DNA of 64,000 nucleotides from Massospora cicadina (GCA_022478985.1 JAKSZP010010630.1:121232-185231), one strand, 5' to 3'; positions 33,352 through 45,470 are shown, counted from the stretch's first letter. Translations and numbers: made by a program. Notes: a model not told the origin generated them from the sequence alone.

Positions 33352-34509
33352 TGTAAAAATTTATAGGTTTCCTGATTATTTTTGGCCAATAACTTCTATA
33401 AATATATTATTTTCATAGGTTCAGGTTTTGTGCAATTCTCTGCATCGTATGATAGTAGTTGATATAATCGTTGATAATAGTATGGCAGCTATTATCTGTA
33501 GTTGAATAAAAGTATTAGATTTCTATCAACGCTTGGCCAGTATTTTATCAGAAAATACTTATGATGTCTTGAATAGGGATTTGTTCTCTCATACCGCCTA
33601 ACTTGATCTACTCTTAGTCCCTGTTTACGGTTTCTCTGGTTTGACACACAGTCAGCAGCAATTCCCAATTTAAGTCAGCCTCTTCTCTGGATCCCCGCTC
33701 AGATCCTTACTCTTTATTGTAAAGAGTCTTTCAATTATTGCACACAGCAATAATATCCCTGAGAAATTATAAAATAAATGGATTCTGATAAAATTTACTA
33801 AGTTAATACTCTAGCTAAAGTGATCTAGTGTTTTGTGATGTTTTTTCTTAAACCCTCATAATCTGTGATATTTTATACGTGAATTCTTTAGGGGTTTTTA
33901 GTGGGGAATTCGGCGCCCAACCCTCAGTTGGCACCTCCTTGATGAAACGACAGCCATTGCCATTAAACTACCCATCCTTATCTCAGCAGCGATGGTCTTC
34001 CCCATCCTGGCTAGGATTCCATTGATAGCATCCTTGAGACCTAAAATGTAAAGAGTCAGAAAACGTGTCATAAATGTTTTCCTATCGATCCAAGTGAACC
34101 AACTTATTTGGAAAGTGACCTGCTTAGGTAATGAGACTTGTTACCCATTAAGGCAGGTCACAAACCAACTGATCAATTTGCTAGTTGCAGGCAGCATCAC
34201 TTGACTCACAACTTACTCCTTAAATTCCTAATTGGTCAGTGATGAAACCTGACTGATCCCAATTGGTACACCTGATAGTTAATCAACCATCAAATGCCCC
34301 CATTTTGTTGCAACTCTGTCCAACGAGACCTTAAGCATTCATCTGGATTAATCCCTGATGGTTTGACCAGGCGAATAACCTAAAATCCCCCAAACATAGT
34401 TGCCCTGAAATCAGGGTCAACCAATATCCAATTCACCTTGCATTAGGGAAATATCCACTAGCTGTCCATGGTAATCTAGCCAGCTGGGAATATGGGCAAA
34501 ATCCTAACA
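33352..34509 (-). repeat. 5' LTR of element C (right copy)
   Basis: 1158 bp from TGTAAAAATTTATAGG to GGGCAAAATCCTAACA, the partner of 24978-26136. It is followed by ACCCT, the TSD partner. Confidence 0.93.
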
Positions 34510-36880
34510 ACCCTAATTTTTTATGTAAACATGGCGTCCTTCTTTGGAAGTTCAAAGAGTGGGGCATCACTACAACTGAAACTAGGTATAAAGCGTCATT
34601 AGTAACCAACCAAGCCCAATTATACTTGGATATCTCATTTGCTACTTGGTTGGGCCATCTTACTGATGGCTTCTAGCTTAGTAGGCTGCAGCCTAAGTCC
34701 CTTAGCATCTACTACAAACCCAAGGTATTCAAGTTGTTCCTTGAGGAATGGCATTTGCAAGGCTTAATTTTTAGGTTGGCTTCCATGCTCCAGTGAAACA
34801 CCTCCTCTAAATGATTTAAAAGCTCTGAAAACATCCGTGAGAAGACATTGATGTTATTTAGGTAAATGAGGATGCACAATAGCTTGAGGTCTCCTAGGAT
34901 GGTATCCATGGCCCTCTGAAACGTGGCTGGGGCGTTACATAGTCCATGTGGCATTTGGGTGGGCTGATATGCCCCTTGGAAGTGATTATTGCACTCTTCT
35001 CTTGTTTGACTTCTGGTAGCGTGAATTGCCAGTAACCTGATGCCAAATCTATGGAAAAAAATAGTAGGCTCCACCCAAGCGATCTAAAGCACCATCAACT
35101 TGAGACAGCGGGTATGAATCCTTTTAGTGAGGTTTTTAAGCTTCCAGTAATCAATTACTACATGGTTGATTCCATCCTTTTTTAAATGATTAAAATAGGA
35201 GAAGCCCAAGAACTTTTGGATGGCTCCAGCACTCCCTACTCCAGCGGCTTCCCTATTTCATCAGAAACTACCTCCTCCACGGCTTGTGAATGGCAGACTT
35301 CCGGGACTAAACTAGAGTGTAGTCTAATATTTAACTGGTGACAACATCACAACCGCATCCCAAATTGTGGTCAATAGAGGTGAAGATCTCCTAATAGTTT
35401 TTGAATAGCGCCATTACTCAATCCTTTTAATCCAACAAGAATCCTTTTAAAGTTATTATGGAAACCACTGCCATTATATGAGCTGGAGTTCAAAATGTAA
35501 AGGCCAAACTCTTCCAGTGGCCTAAATTCAGGGAAAAGGGATGATCTTATTGACAGGGGACAAGTGTAGATACGCTACCACCTAGTGCCTCTGGGCCATC
35601 AGCGGGCTTTTTCAGCTAGTTTTCTCTCAGCACTTTGATCTCTCCACGGATGAAAAAAAGGATTCATGGGGCCACATGGGGTTTAGGCGTGTTTGTTGAT
35701 AAGGGCCAAAGAACTCCTTGTATAACCTTTCCAGTATAACTATTTCAAGCTCCATGCCCACTATAGCTTAGTGTCCAGATGTTATCATTATGGTGCTTGA
35801 AGATCGTAAAGTTAACCCCTTATACTCATATATCTGGTTAGGGAGGACCTTAATCTGCCGTTTTATTCATCAATAATGGACGGAAATTCTGGCATTACAA
35901 TACACGAGGTTAACTTGACCAGTGTGGGCAGAATCTCTTGGCACATTGCTTGAGGTGAAGTAAAGTGTGATTGATTGCTTTATAATTTAAAATGTTTTCT
36001 ATGCATGTAAACCACTGTTCCAAAGCAGTGCATGAACGCAGCTCTAATTAATATGTCATAGTTATGGTTTGTCAACAAGAGCTAGTGCAGAGATGATAAT
36101 CAACCCAAACCAAATAGCAGTAAACTATATGCCCTTCCAAGATGGTGCATTCTGACCCAGCGGACACATATAACAGCCAATGATCCATATTAAGTTTCAA
36201 TGGCAGCTTGGCCACCAACTTCGTTTAAACTATTTTAATGTGTGTGCTGGTGCCTATTTTCTCGCAAATTTTGTCATTTGCCACAAAAATATCACAATAG
36301 GTACACTCAGAATAAGAAAAACCTCAGTTGTTTGTTACATGTATATCTAAGGAGTCCTTTTTCTCAAGGAACCGCATGATGCCAACTCTGAACTTAGATA
36401 TTCCCTAATCATCACTTCTACGGGGTGGTGACATTTATACACTTCTGTGAGGGCACATCCAAAGAGGGTTGGGGGTCATCAGATGAGTCCCACTCCAATA
36501 TCTGGCAGGTATAGGTCTTTTGGATTTCCTTGCGTTACTACTTTATGGCTGCCTCCTTAACTTGTGAGCGAGTCAGCATATGTAAATTACCATAAGTTTC
36601 TTAATGTAACAACACATCGATGGGGTTGCTGGGACCAAGGTGAGCAGCTCGTTGGGTTCAGACAGTACTAATGAAGTCAAAACAGTGGAATTAGAATGTT
36701 CCATCTCTACTCTGCCTGAACTTTTACCTGATTGTACTGTTTTGACTATAAAGAATGACTTGCCACTTGGAGGGGCAGTGTTGGAAATAACCCCAATTTG
36801 GGTAAAGCCTTGACTTGGGGTTTCACCATTAACCCTTTCAGTGATTTTCAAAAAATCATCCGTTTTTTGGCCTTAAATTT
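34510..36880 (-). pseudogene. RT, protease and gag part of element D
   Basis: Minus strand 35074-34712 is an open RT stretch: AYQPTQMPHGLCNAPATFQRAMDTILGDLKLL, then CILIYLNNINVFSRMF, where the catalytic YLDD is YLNN (both Asp lost), then LKIKPCKCHSS. RT entry blocks and linker follow to about 35600 with stops. Around 36851-36573 lies an open stretch (MKITERVNGETPSQGFTQIGV..) near the gag end. Its downstream KTYTCQIL motif (about 36520) recurs as KTYTCQIV at about 63215 in the right-end fragment. The protease could not be placed. Confidence 0.7.
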
Positions 36881-36990
36881 GGCATAAATTTCTTAGCCAA
36901 TGTTCACTCTTTTTTAAGCTCATTTTGGTCCTTGTTGTAACATAAATACTTGATAAATTCTAAAAATAAATCTATATAAATCTTATTTTA

Positions 36991-37110
36991 ATTGGACGCA
37001 TATATGTGTTTTTAGATTTACATACCCCTCAATTTTTGAACGCATATATGCATTTTTAAGATTTACTTATCCCTTGGTTTTTGGACGCATATATGCGTCA
37101 AATCTTTGAA
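36991..37110. repeat. Tandem repeat, about 44-bp unit, around CGCATATATG
   Basis: Three copies of G(G/A)ACGCATATATG at 36994, 37038 and 37083, separated by 44 and 45 bp. Each is followed by T/A-rich text with GATTTAC or AAATCTT. The core ACGCATATATGCGT in the last copy is a perfect palindrome. Confidence 0.85.
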
Positions 37111-37788
37111 AGGGATAAGCATAATCAATTTTGGGCTATAAGTTATATTATATATAATATTCATATTTCAACTTGCTTGTGTGTGGTGCACTATCAATTC
37201 CAATCCAAACTACTCTAATATGCAGTGCATTGATGATTTTAGTTCAATTGGCATCTCAAAATTACTTTCCTGATATTACAATCGTGTTGTATAGTTTACA
37301 ATGAGATCAAATCCTTTCAAACTAGATATAATTAGCATTTTGAGAATGCTACAACTTTAACAAAAATGATACCTTATTTTATTATTGAGCTTATCAGTTC
37401 TGATAATCATCCATATCAGCTATCTGATACAAAAGATCTTATCCCTTATATGATAAGAATTTCTCTATTATTCCTATAAATATCCCTAACTATATACAAT
37501 AAAGAAGGATTGAATTCTAATATTTGTTTTTGTAATATTGTGTTTATTACTTCTGAGTCTTAAAATCAGTTGTAATAGTTCTAATAGCCTTCGTTGCACC
37601 TGTTTATTCTAACTTTGGACTAAAGCCTTTACTGGTGCTACCTGCCAGGTCTGCGTCCAATACTGATGCTCCCTGATAGGTCCAAATTCTGACAGGTAGT
37701 GCACTGCAAAGTGTTCCTGTTGACTGCAGCTATGGCATGTCATTATGAGGACATTTCATCTCTAAGCTACATTAAAGGTTCCAGCCTA
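37111..37788. other. Unassigned AT-rich stretch with promoter-like signals
   Basis: No coding sequence recognised. CCTATAAATATCCC (about 37470) and ACAATAAAGAAGG (about 37497) could be a TATA box and a polyadenylation signal on the plus strand, as in a solo LTR ending near TCTGACAGG (about 37695). No second copy or TSD was found. Confidence 0.3.
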
Positions 37789-37908
37789 AGGGTTAGACAA
37801 AGGGTTATAGGCTAGCAGAGGGTTAACCAGAGGGTTATAAGATGGCTGAGGGTTAGCCAAAGTGTTATGGGTCAGCTGTGAGTCGGGTGGAGGATTATAA
37901 GTCAGCAG
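37789..37908. repeat. Minisatellite, four 30-bp units
   Basis: Units at 37789, 37819, 37849 and 37879, each exactly 30 bp, of the form AGGGTTAGCC then ARAGGGTTATAGGTCAGCAG with changes. The first three are close to each other and the fourth is diverged. Each unit itself repeats AGGGTTA twice. Confidence 0.9.
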
Positions 37909-38277
37909 TGGCAGCCCGCTTGAGGAGAGAGCAAGCAACAACCATCAGTGTCTTCTGTTCTGAGTTGGGTGGACTGAACGTTGCAGATAAACATTTCAGG
38001 TAGTTCACAATTTCAAGCAAGGGGATATCCCCTTGAATACTGGGGCCATCATGTTGAAAAGCTCATGGTGTGGTTTTGCAGCTGAAGTCATTGCAATACC
38101 AACGTTGACCTCTGATAATGTCTCCGCCCCTAATAAAACGTGCACATATAAAGTGAATTAATTGACAAAATCTGTTAGGGTTTCGTTCTGCTAAAACACA
38201 ATCATCATTAGGCTTTTCTTTCCCATAACAATCACTTTAGTTACTATGATTCGATTTAAACAGCAATTTTTGATAAT
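37909..38277. other. Unassigned stretch left of LINE2
   Basis: Expected to be the 5' LTR of element F, since LINE2 sits at the end of that LTR. I could not align it by eye with the 3' LTR of F beyond short words and an ACATATAAAG TATA-like site (about 38140). It may be another sequence if part of the LTR was lost. Confidence 0.3.
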
Positions 38278-38285
38278 CAAACAGT
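38278..38285. repeat. Possible TSD of LINE2, left (CAAACAGT)
   Basis: CAAACAGT recurs at 43420-43427, right after the LINE2 tail. Eight bp is short for a LINE, so this is tentative. Confidence 0.4.
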
Positions 38286-38289
38286 AGAG

Positions 38290-39710
38290 ATGGGCGATTT
38301 TAATAAATCTAATACAACCTGGGCGAGTATTGAATCAAGAGGTGCACAAACGGTGCACCCAAGGGCAAGAAACGCCCTGGAGGGGGACCAGGAATCAAGC
38401 CGCCAAAAAACCACAAACAAAGACACCTTCCAGGTTTATGGTATTTACTATAAAACAAGATCATTACATGTACATTTAATGTAACCAACCCCTTTCAAAG
38501 GTGAAACACAGGCTCCGACTCTCCCTTGGGGATGAGTCCCTGACCCTGTGGGAGAAAACATGCAAGGCACAGCCCTCCTTTTTCCCCCACGCGGTATATG
38601 TCACCACCAACAACATGGGCCATGGATGGAACAATATTGGTTTTGAAACAGCCAAAAAAGAAGATGCTGCAGCAAAAGTCTGCTTCAAAATTACCCTTCC
38701 TGAGGGCAAAAGAATAGTGCGCACCGCGCACACCAGATGGAACAAAGTGAAAACTTTGTTCATCTCTTTCTACTCGCTCCCCTACCAACCTTCCCCATAA
38801 GGTAATCGAGGAGGAGCTCTGCAAAGGGCTCATAGCCTACGTAGAAATTATGCAACTCAAATTACAACAATTTCGCCTGATGCTAACCCTGTGCACAGGC
38901 AAAGCTATCGCCATGATCAATCCACTTCCTGAAGTGGAAGATGACTTATCAAGAGTCCCCCGCACAGCAGAGTTCCACTTTGCAGATGGGGGACAGTCAT
39001 CCACATTCTGAATCACACCAGAACGTGCACCACCTATATGCAACCACTGCGGTTCATTGGGACACAAGGAACACGCATGCCCCATGAAGGAGGGCTTAAT
39101 GGAAGCAGACTACTGTGAGGAAGCCATGGAAGAGAGCAACAAAAACTTTGCTAGAATGACTGATGGCCACCACCCATTCCGCTGGGGTGAAGATGGACTT
39201 TACTCTATTGTGGACCCAGTTACACATAAACAACGCAAAGCAGCACAAAAAGCCTGCAAGTGGGCAGCGGCCAAGGCGGCAGCGCATGCGGAATCATCCA
39301 TAAACCCCAGACAAATTCAAGAGGACATTTCAGATATACACTGAGCCAACCAATCAGAACAATATGCCCAGGTTGAAAATTTTCACAGCAGCTCGACTGA
39401 GTCACCAAGTGACATCAATCATGCACACATTGAGGAACAATTCAGCTGCAATATGGGCGAAAATGTGGTGCACAATTCTATAAATTCAAACTCCAAAATT
39501 ACAGAACCCAATCAGCACCCTGCATTGAACCATTATGAGACATGTGAGGGAAAAGATAACACAAATCCAAAGAACCACAATTCCCGCAAAAAATTGGGTC
39601 AGATCAAGGGAACTGACAATATTACTGAAAGAGTTGGAGTACAGATGCAGAGCATGGCCAAAATGAGTCATGGTGGGATAGGGTCAGAGGGTCCTCCCAA
39701 CTGCTACTGA
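38290..39710 (+). pseudogene. LINE2 ORF1: RNA-binding protein with CCHC knuckle
   Basis: The start at 38290 (MGDFNKSNTTWAS..) is plausible; stops and shifts occur near 38484. The conserved block VKHRLRLSLGDESLTLWEKTC then GHGWNNIGFETAKKEDAAA (about 38500-38670) matches VEFGVRVYLDI..DLGFKSK in LINE1. The second unit ELCKGLIAYVEIMQLKLQQF follows after a break near 38800. The knuckle is CNHCGSLGHKEHAC (about 39038-39080, C-x2-C-x4-H-x4-C). An Ala/Lys tail (RKAAQKACKWAAAKAAAH) follows. One stop at 39342 separates it from a polar C-terminal extension in the same frame to 39710. Confidence 0.82.
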
Positions 39711-39736
39711 GGCGCCGCGGGCACCTCAGTGTCAAT

Positions 39737-42700
39737 AGGGATGCTAAACATCGCGGGAGCCAGAGCTCAAACGTCCTAAGCCAAAAAGCTGGATTTCCTG
39801 CAAAAACCCCTTGTAGACATCTTGGCCATCCAAGAAACCCACTGTCTACAAGGGGAAGAAGGATACTGGTCAGCCAGGGTCTCACCATCACAATCAGTAT
39901 GGACGTCCCACTGTGGGGTGATCATCCAAAATAACAAAAAATTACAAATTACAAATTCATCTTCATACCTTCACGGTCCCATCTTGGTAGCAATGATCAC
40001 ATGCCAAGAGGAAACAATCTCGATAGCATGCATCTATGCACCATGCACCACAAATGAGAGAAAACAATTTCTTGAAACTGTTTCAACTCTCACTCTCCCA
40101 CCAGATACTATCCTGTTGGGCGACTTTAACTGCTGGGATAACCCTGACATGGACTGATGGCCTAACCCCAGGGGATAACCACTGGGGCACAATGAATTCC
40201 GCACAATGAAGGCATCCCTTGGTCTACAGGATGCCCTCCCCCCAGTTCACCACTCCTTTCCCACATGACATGGCCCAACATACATGAGGGAGCGCTCATA
40301 TCAATGAGCCGCATCAATCACATCCTCGTCCCACAATACCAACAATCAAGAGTTTCCAAATTTACAACAAAAAAAGTCAATTTCTCTGACCACCAACTTG
40401 TTATGGTGCAGCTATCGCCAACCTGAACACGCACAGGTGTCACCTTGGAGAAAGCTTCACCTGGAAAACATAAAATTACCTGAAATATCCAACTGGGTCA
40501 AACATAAGGCTACGAACCCAGAATTCACAGCCCCATTCACCTCAGATCCCATTGTAACATGGGCAAATTTTAAAAAGGAACTAATCAACAAAACCCAACA
40601 TCTCACATCATGTAAGTACACCACTGACACAGCCACAATCAAGTGTACCTTGGCGGAACTGGACCACCTTGAGCTAAATACCCTGAGATCAGCTATAGCC
40701 CCAACTGGGGATGCAAATGGGCGGAAATATCTGCCCAACTAAATACCCTCATCTTTGAACACCAACACAGAATCAAAGTATCAAACAAAGGTAAGTTCAT
40801 AAAGGAAGGCGAAACCTGCTTGACATATTTCTTCCACCAATTCCACTCCTGCGGCAACCAGCCCACATGCACACAGGTCCGCAAGACCGATGGCGCCGTG
40901 GCAACTGACCCTAAGGAAGTCAAAACGGAAGTACACTGTTATTACACCAAATTATATTGCGATATGCCAACATACCCACAAAAAATCAAAAAATCTATAC
41001 AAAATGCCAGGATACAAAGCACACCTCCGAATTACAATATTCTAAACCTAATTACATGGGAGGAGCTTTGGGATACAATCCACGGTGCACCACATAGGAA
41101 ATGCTCAGGGCCTGATGGGATAGCTTATGAATTTTACAAAAAATATTTTCAACAAATTGCCCCCTCCTATTGGCGTCTATGAACCAGTGCTTACTGGAAA
41201 CACGCCTCCTACCTGGTGGCCATGAATCATATGTCATAACCCTGTATAAGAAGGTTGACAAACTGGATCTGGCCAGCTGGCGTCCAATCGCACTATCTAA
41301 TACTGACACAAATATTCTAACAAAAATTTTAGCAGCCAGAAAAGGCGCAATTGCCTCTGACATCCTGTCACCCAACCAGTTTGGATTTATACCAGGGTGC
41401 TCAATCTGTAACAACATACATCCTGTTGCAAACATATGTCAGTCCAAAGCAACTGGATCCTAGTCTTCTTAGACCAGGAAAAGGCATATGACCGCGTTAG
41501 CTGGCCATACCTAAAGAATTGCCTACACGCTTTTAAACTCCCACCCAGAATTGTAAACTGGGCGATGCTCCTCAAAGAATCTGCAACCATGGCTGTATGC
41601 GGCCCTGGCTTCCTAACTAACAAGATCACACCACACAGAGGGCTCAAACAAGGGGACCCCCTCAGCCCACTGCTGTATAATTTTAGTTTCAATCCACTCC
41701 TCCGCATAACTGACTCATGCCTCATGGGCATAACTGCACAAGGACAGCCAACAGTCAAGATACTGGCCTTTGTGGATGACTGCGTGGAATGTATGGCTAA
41801 CAATGATGATGCCCAATAGCTGGAACGCACCCTAGAGGAATACTCCATGGTGAGCAACGCATCGCTCAACAAATGGAAAACAGAAATCATTCTCTTAGGC
41901 AAGTACACTAACAACTGGGCTACAACACCAGAACCTCATACCCCCATACAAAGGAAAAACCCACTCATCTTACCCTTTGCATCACCTCCAACCACCACTC
42001 CTGTCCGCCACCTTGGGATATGACTGGAAACAGGGGGATATGCCAATGAGATAATGGAAAAAAACTTGCTACAACGGATATCCACCCGCTTCACCTCCCT
42101 CAAGGAAAGATCCTCAGGACTAATGGGCGAGTAACAGTTGCTAACTCAAACATCCTTACAATACTATGGTACCCTGCCCACGTGATCGCCTTCTCACCTA
42201 CCTTCATAACTTCAATCCACGCGCTGATCCAGGGCTGGCTATGGCCCGGCTCCCACCCTCCCATATGGATGGAAACACTCTTCGGCCCACGCTCAAGTGG
42301 AGGCATGGGACTAATAGATTTTAAGAGCCACGCCAACCGCATCCTGGGAACCTAAATAAGGGAAGTCCTTGCCCCAGACCTCCCACAACAACACTGATCC
42401 AGGGCAGCGAGGACTAACTTCGCACAGGCGCTCAAATTAACCAACCCACATAGCCCACCCAGACTACTATCATACCTTGGTAAACACCCTACTGCAACGG
42501 GTCTGCATGGAACCTCCCCTCTCTTCAAACGCATCCTCCAAACTATCTGCCGCATGGGATGGACCATAGAGAACACAGGCACTGTTCAGGGAAGGGGACG
42601 ACCCAGCCCCCACTTCAAATTAAGAAATATAAAAGAACACCCCCAGAGAGATATGCTTGTTACAACCACAACCATTGCTATATTTGAATATCTATATGTG

Positions 42701-43257
42701 TTGGACATTCCCTACGACTTGACCACACAGAAGGCAGTGTGGAAAATGACGCACCACCCACTCCTACAGCCGAGAATAAGAGCTAACGCCCGGCGCTGTC
42801 TGAGAAGGACCTATAGGACGGCGGACCGCTCCAATTCCCTCCACACAACCTGCGCAGTATGTGGAGGGGCGGGCTCCCTACATCACCGCCTAGAAACATG
42901 CCCCCCAACCAAAGCTATATGGCAGGAAGCTGCGCGCCTGCTTAAGATCCAAAACGAGCAGGAATTTTCTATATAAAGAGCCTCCTCGCACTCCAGATTG
43001 AGTCACCAATCCCATCTACCCTCCGTTCCCTAATGATACCCATTGCAATGTGGACAATCCACACCATTTCCTTAGATGCGTTCAGGGGCACAGTCCCAAC
43101 CATTCATGGGGTTATCAACAGGTTCCACGTCCACTTATTGGAGCACTTCCAAGCCTGGCTCTATGGATATATGAGGCCAAGGCAACAGGCACTCTTAGAA
43201 TTGTGGTTCCCACTCTGGTTCCTACACACAGACCCCTTCTTCACACCTGCTCCATAG
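39737..43257 (+). pseudogene. LINE2 ORF2: APE endonuclease plus reverse transcriptase
   Basis: Endonuclease at about 39740-40400: MLNIAGARAQ, DILAIQETHC (Glu), SIACIYAP, ILLGDFNCW (Asp/Asn), then SMSRINHIL-like and NFSDH. RT at about 41080-41815: GPDGIAYEFYKKYF, RPIALSNTDTNILTKIL, PNQFGFIPGCS, LVFLDQEKAYDRVSW (motif A), RGLKQGDPLSPLLYNFSF and ILAFVDDCV (the YADD box is FVDD, both Asp kept). The C-terminal region ends with CAVCGGAGSLHHRLETC (about 42855-42905), the same finger as in LINE1, and LEHFQAWLYGYMRPRQQALLELWFPLWF (about 43140-43225). Breaks near 40157, 40742, 41182, 41460, 41818 and 42980. Confidence 0.88.
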
Positions 43258-43419
43258 TGGGGGAAACCCCCTCGAAGTAGTGCACCAACCCCCCATACCT
43301 GGAAGTCCCGCTGGCAACAGGGGTAACTTGGGTACCCTGGGGTGCCCAATTTTATCTTTCTTTGTTTTACACACATATTCGGTAATGCCCATCCCATGGT
43401 CAGCTTGCCTCGGTAGAAA

Positions 43420-43450
43420 CAAACAGTTAAAATAAACTGTAATGCTGACA
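43420..43450 (+). repeat. Right end of the 5' LTR of element F
   Basis: AACAGTTAAAATAAACTGT followed by AATGCTGACA aligns with the end of the 3' LTR (AACAGTCTAAAGAAATG then TAAAGCTGACA, 51508-51535). LINE2 lies directly left of it. Confidence 0.65.
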
Positions 43451-43454
43451 AGCG

Positions 43455-43473
43455 TGGAGCTCACTACAACGGG
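43455..43473 (+). other. Primer binding site of element F
   Basis: TGGAGCTCACTACAACGGG, four bases after the LTR. It differs from the A/G site by T to A and by the AACGGG end. Confidence 0.65.
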
Positions 43474-45470
43474 CTCTAAGATGTGCCAAGTGAAAACGTC
43501 TATCACAAACAATGGAGAATACTAATAGTCCTGAAGATCAATCTGGTGGTCAGTTGTGAAGCGTTGCTCGATGGGTTAGTACCTTGCAATATAAAGTACC
43601 ACCATTGCAGCCTGAGAGATTAGAATTACAAGCCACATTCCAGTTCTCCCTGCTCTCTATTGATGGAAGTCAGTACCAAATTCATTATGAGAACATTAAA
43701 GATGTTGTCCACAATTAATAAATGGCATCTACTCCATGGGTGCTCGCTCCAGCCACTCTTGTGCCTCTTACATTCCTTCTACCATGCGGGACCTCTATGC
43801 CTTGGCCCAGCTGCTGACAGGAGAACTTGCCCTGGGTTCCAAACGCTACCTTCGCAACTTTATCCACTCAGTTTTTCATTACCTACTCCAACTAGTTGAG
43901 TTGTTATATATGAAGTCTCCTGTCAACTGGCTCTCACCCAGGCCTTACACTCTCGCATTGTCAATTTCTACAATGCATCCTCCTCCTTTGTATAAGACAA
44001 CTGTGAGGCCATTATTGATAGCTGGCAGTTGATCAACGAGATCTGAGATCAAATTGTGGATTTAGCTAGCGGGATCTCTGGCTATCTTGAGGACTAGCTG
44101 CATTTGGAACGTCCAACTTCTTGAGGCAACTTGGAATCAGTGCCTCATCAAGTTGAGCATAGGGTACAGACCCTGCAACAACACTATTGGGAGCTGGCCT
44201 CTCATGACTATTCCTCCAGTAGTGAGGTCCTGAGGGGCGTGAGGGACCTGAAGGACCAGAGGGCCCTCATGGACCTCAAGGGCCCCCAGGTCCCTCAGCA
44301 CCCACCCCTGATGGCCCTAAAGACCCATGGCGGAAGGATGTGATAACAGCCTTGGCTGCCCTAAGTGATTAAATTCAGAATATAGCTCATGGATGAAAAC
44401 TCCAAGTGGATGAAGTCCCCCTCGACCCTATGGTCTTCATTGAGGCACTGTCAGACGAAATGGGCACCTTCAGTGCCTTCACTAAGCTTACCAATACTCG
44501 CATCTCTCAGCTCAAACAAACTTATAAAGGATTAAAACCCATTTGACCACCCTTGAGAGCCAGCTTCACCATCAGGGCGCTGACATTCAATCCCTAAAGG
44601 AGCAGGTTGCAAATAAGGCTTCCGTTTCCTCTCTCAACCAAAACTTGGATGATATCCAAGAGGACCTTGAGGGCCTATGGCGACAGCTAGACCAGCTAGG
44701 TCCCTGCGACTATGTGGAGACTGAGATCTCGGAGCCAGCGCCCATCCCTGGTGTTAGCACCCTCTCCAATCCTCTTGTAACTAACTTTGAACCTAGTTCT
44801 AAAAAGGTTCACCCCCAGCCGGGAAAGCATTGCCTTCTTCCTGTATGCATATGAGAGTTCCATGGAGGAGGCCACCGACTTGCAGAAGGTAAAGCATATA
44901 CACTTCTGCCTAGCTAGCACTGCCTGGGAGATCATGACCCCCATTTGAAGGAGTGCAACACCTGGGAACAGATCCGTACAGCCTTAATCCAAGAGTTTGA
45001 CAGCAATTGAACCCTGGCCAGCCAAAAACAGGAGTTCATGGGTATCTCTAGGAATAAAGGAGAAATCCCTATGGAGTTTGACAGCCGTTTTTATGCCCAA
45101 GCACAACCCTTAAACACTACAGATCGTATCACCCTGGATGATGCTATTACCGCTAACATTTGTGCATTGGGATCCTACCCTGAGGTTCAAATGCATATGA
45201 TTGGGCAGAAGAATGGGTTTACCTGTATCCAGGAAATCAGGGAAGCACTTAAAAGTTCTCTTCAATGACTCTACACTTCAAGAATACACCCTACAGGCCC
45301 CTCTAACCAACCTAGAGTCCATGTGGTTGAAAACCAGAAGAATCCTTGACCTCAATGCACTTACTGTAACATTTCCAGACACAGTGCCAAAAACCTGCTG
45401 GAAAAAACTTGCTGAGGGGTTATGGGAAAAGGCCATCAGCATGAAGGATAAGCGCTTCATACTGACATCC
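43474..45470 (+). pseudogene. gag of element F, with collagen-like tract
   Basis: The start is probably the ATG at about 43513 (MENTNSPEDQSGGQ..). The N-terminal stretch SVARWVSTLQYKVPPLQPERLELQ parallels SILRWVPSIGAQIPRLPSTLEF of G. At about 44224-44310 one frame reads GPEGREGPEGPEGPHGPQ then GPPGPSAP: unbroken Gly-X-Y triplets as in collagen. Coiled-coil-like text follows (LESQLHHQGADIQSLKEQV, 44543-44650, then QEDLEGLWRQLDQLG). The capsid is at about 44800-45260 (AFLYAYESSMEEATDLQK in one frame, QEFMGISRNKGEIPMEFDSRFYAQAQPL in another). Many stops. Element A lacks this long N-terminal extension. Confidence 0.75.

Larger units (their letters stand above)
24978..34509 (-). mobile_element. 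Complete Ty3/gypsy element C, inserted in D
   Basis: A 9.53-kb minus-strand element with 1.16-kb LTRs, a PBS next to the right LTR, a PPT next to the left LTR and a near-match TSD. From the right: gag (33300-31700), protease (31615-31380), RT (30716-29791), RNase H (29763-29362), integrase (29100-28200), then an unusually long 2-kb stretch before the 3' LTR. Open segments are longer than in B or D. RT keeps YLDD, but protease and integrase have lost catalytic residues. Confidence 0.93.
23620..36880 (-). mobile_element. Old Ty3/gypsy element D, split by element C
   Basis: Minus-strand gypsy element in two parts: integrase and RNase H at 23620-24977, and RT, protease and gag at 34510-36880, separated exactly by element C and its TSD. 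No LTR pair was found, so the ends are approximate. Its sequence differs more from A, F and G than they do from each other, and it is the most degraded element with recognisable RT. Confidence 0.75.
38286..43419 (+). mobile_element. Near-full-length LINE2, same family type as LINE1
   Basis: About 5.13 kb on the plus strand: ORF1 (38290-39710), ORF2 (39737-43257) and a 3' UTR with the shared tail (CATATTCGGTAATGCCC, then TCAGCTTGCCTCGGTAG at about 43375-43415). Domain order and motifs match LINE1 throughout, but the protein sequences differ clearly, so these are distinct lineages or old copies. Frame breaks are more numerous than in LINE1. Confidence 0.9.

Noticed and set aside
37775..37908. 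Telomere or CRISPR-like array
   Set aside because: Units are contiguous 30-bp tandem copies without spacers and diverge from one to the next; the window is eukaryotic repeat DNA.
37909..38277. 5' LTR of element F upstream of LINE2
   Set aside because: Only short words match the 3' LTR (49112-49486); not enough to call homology.
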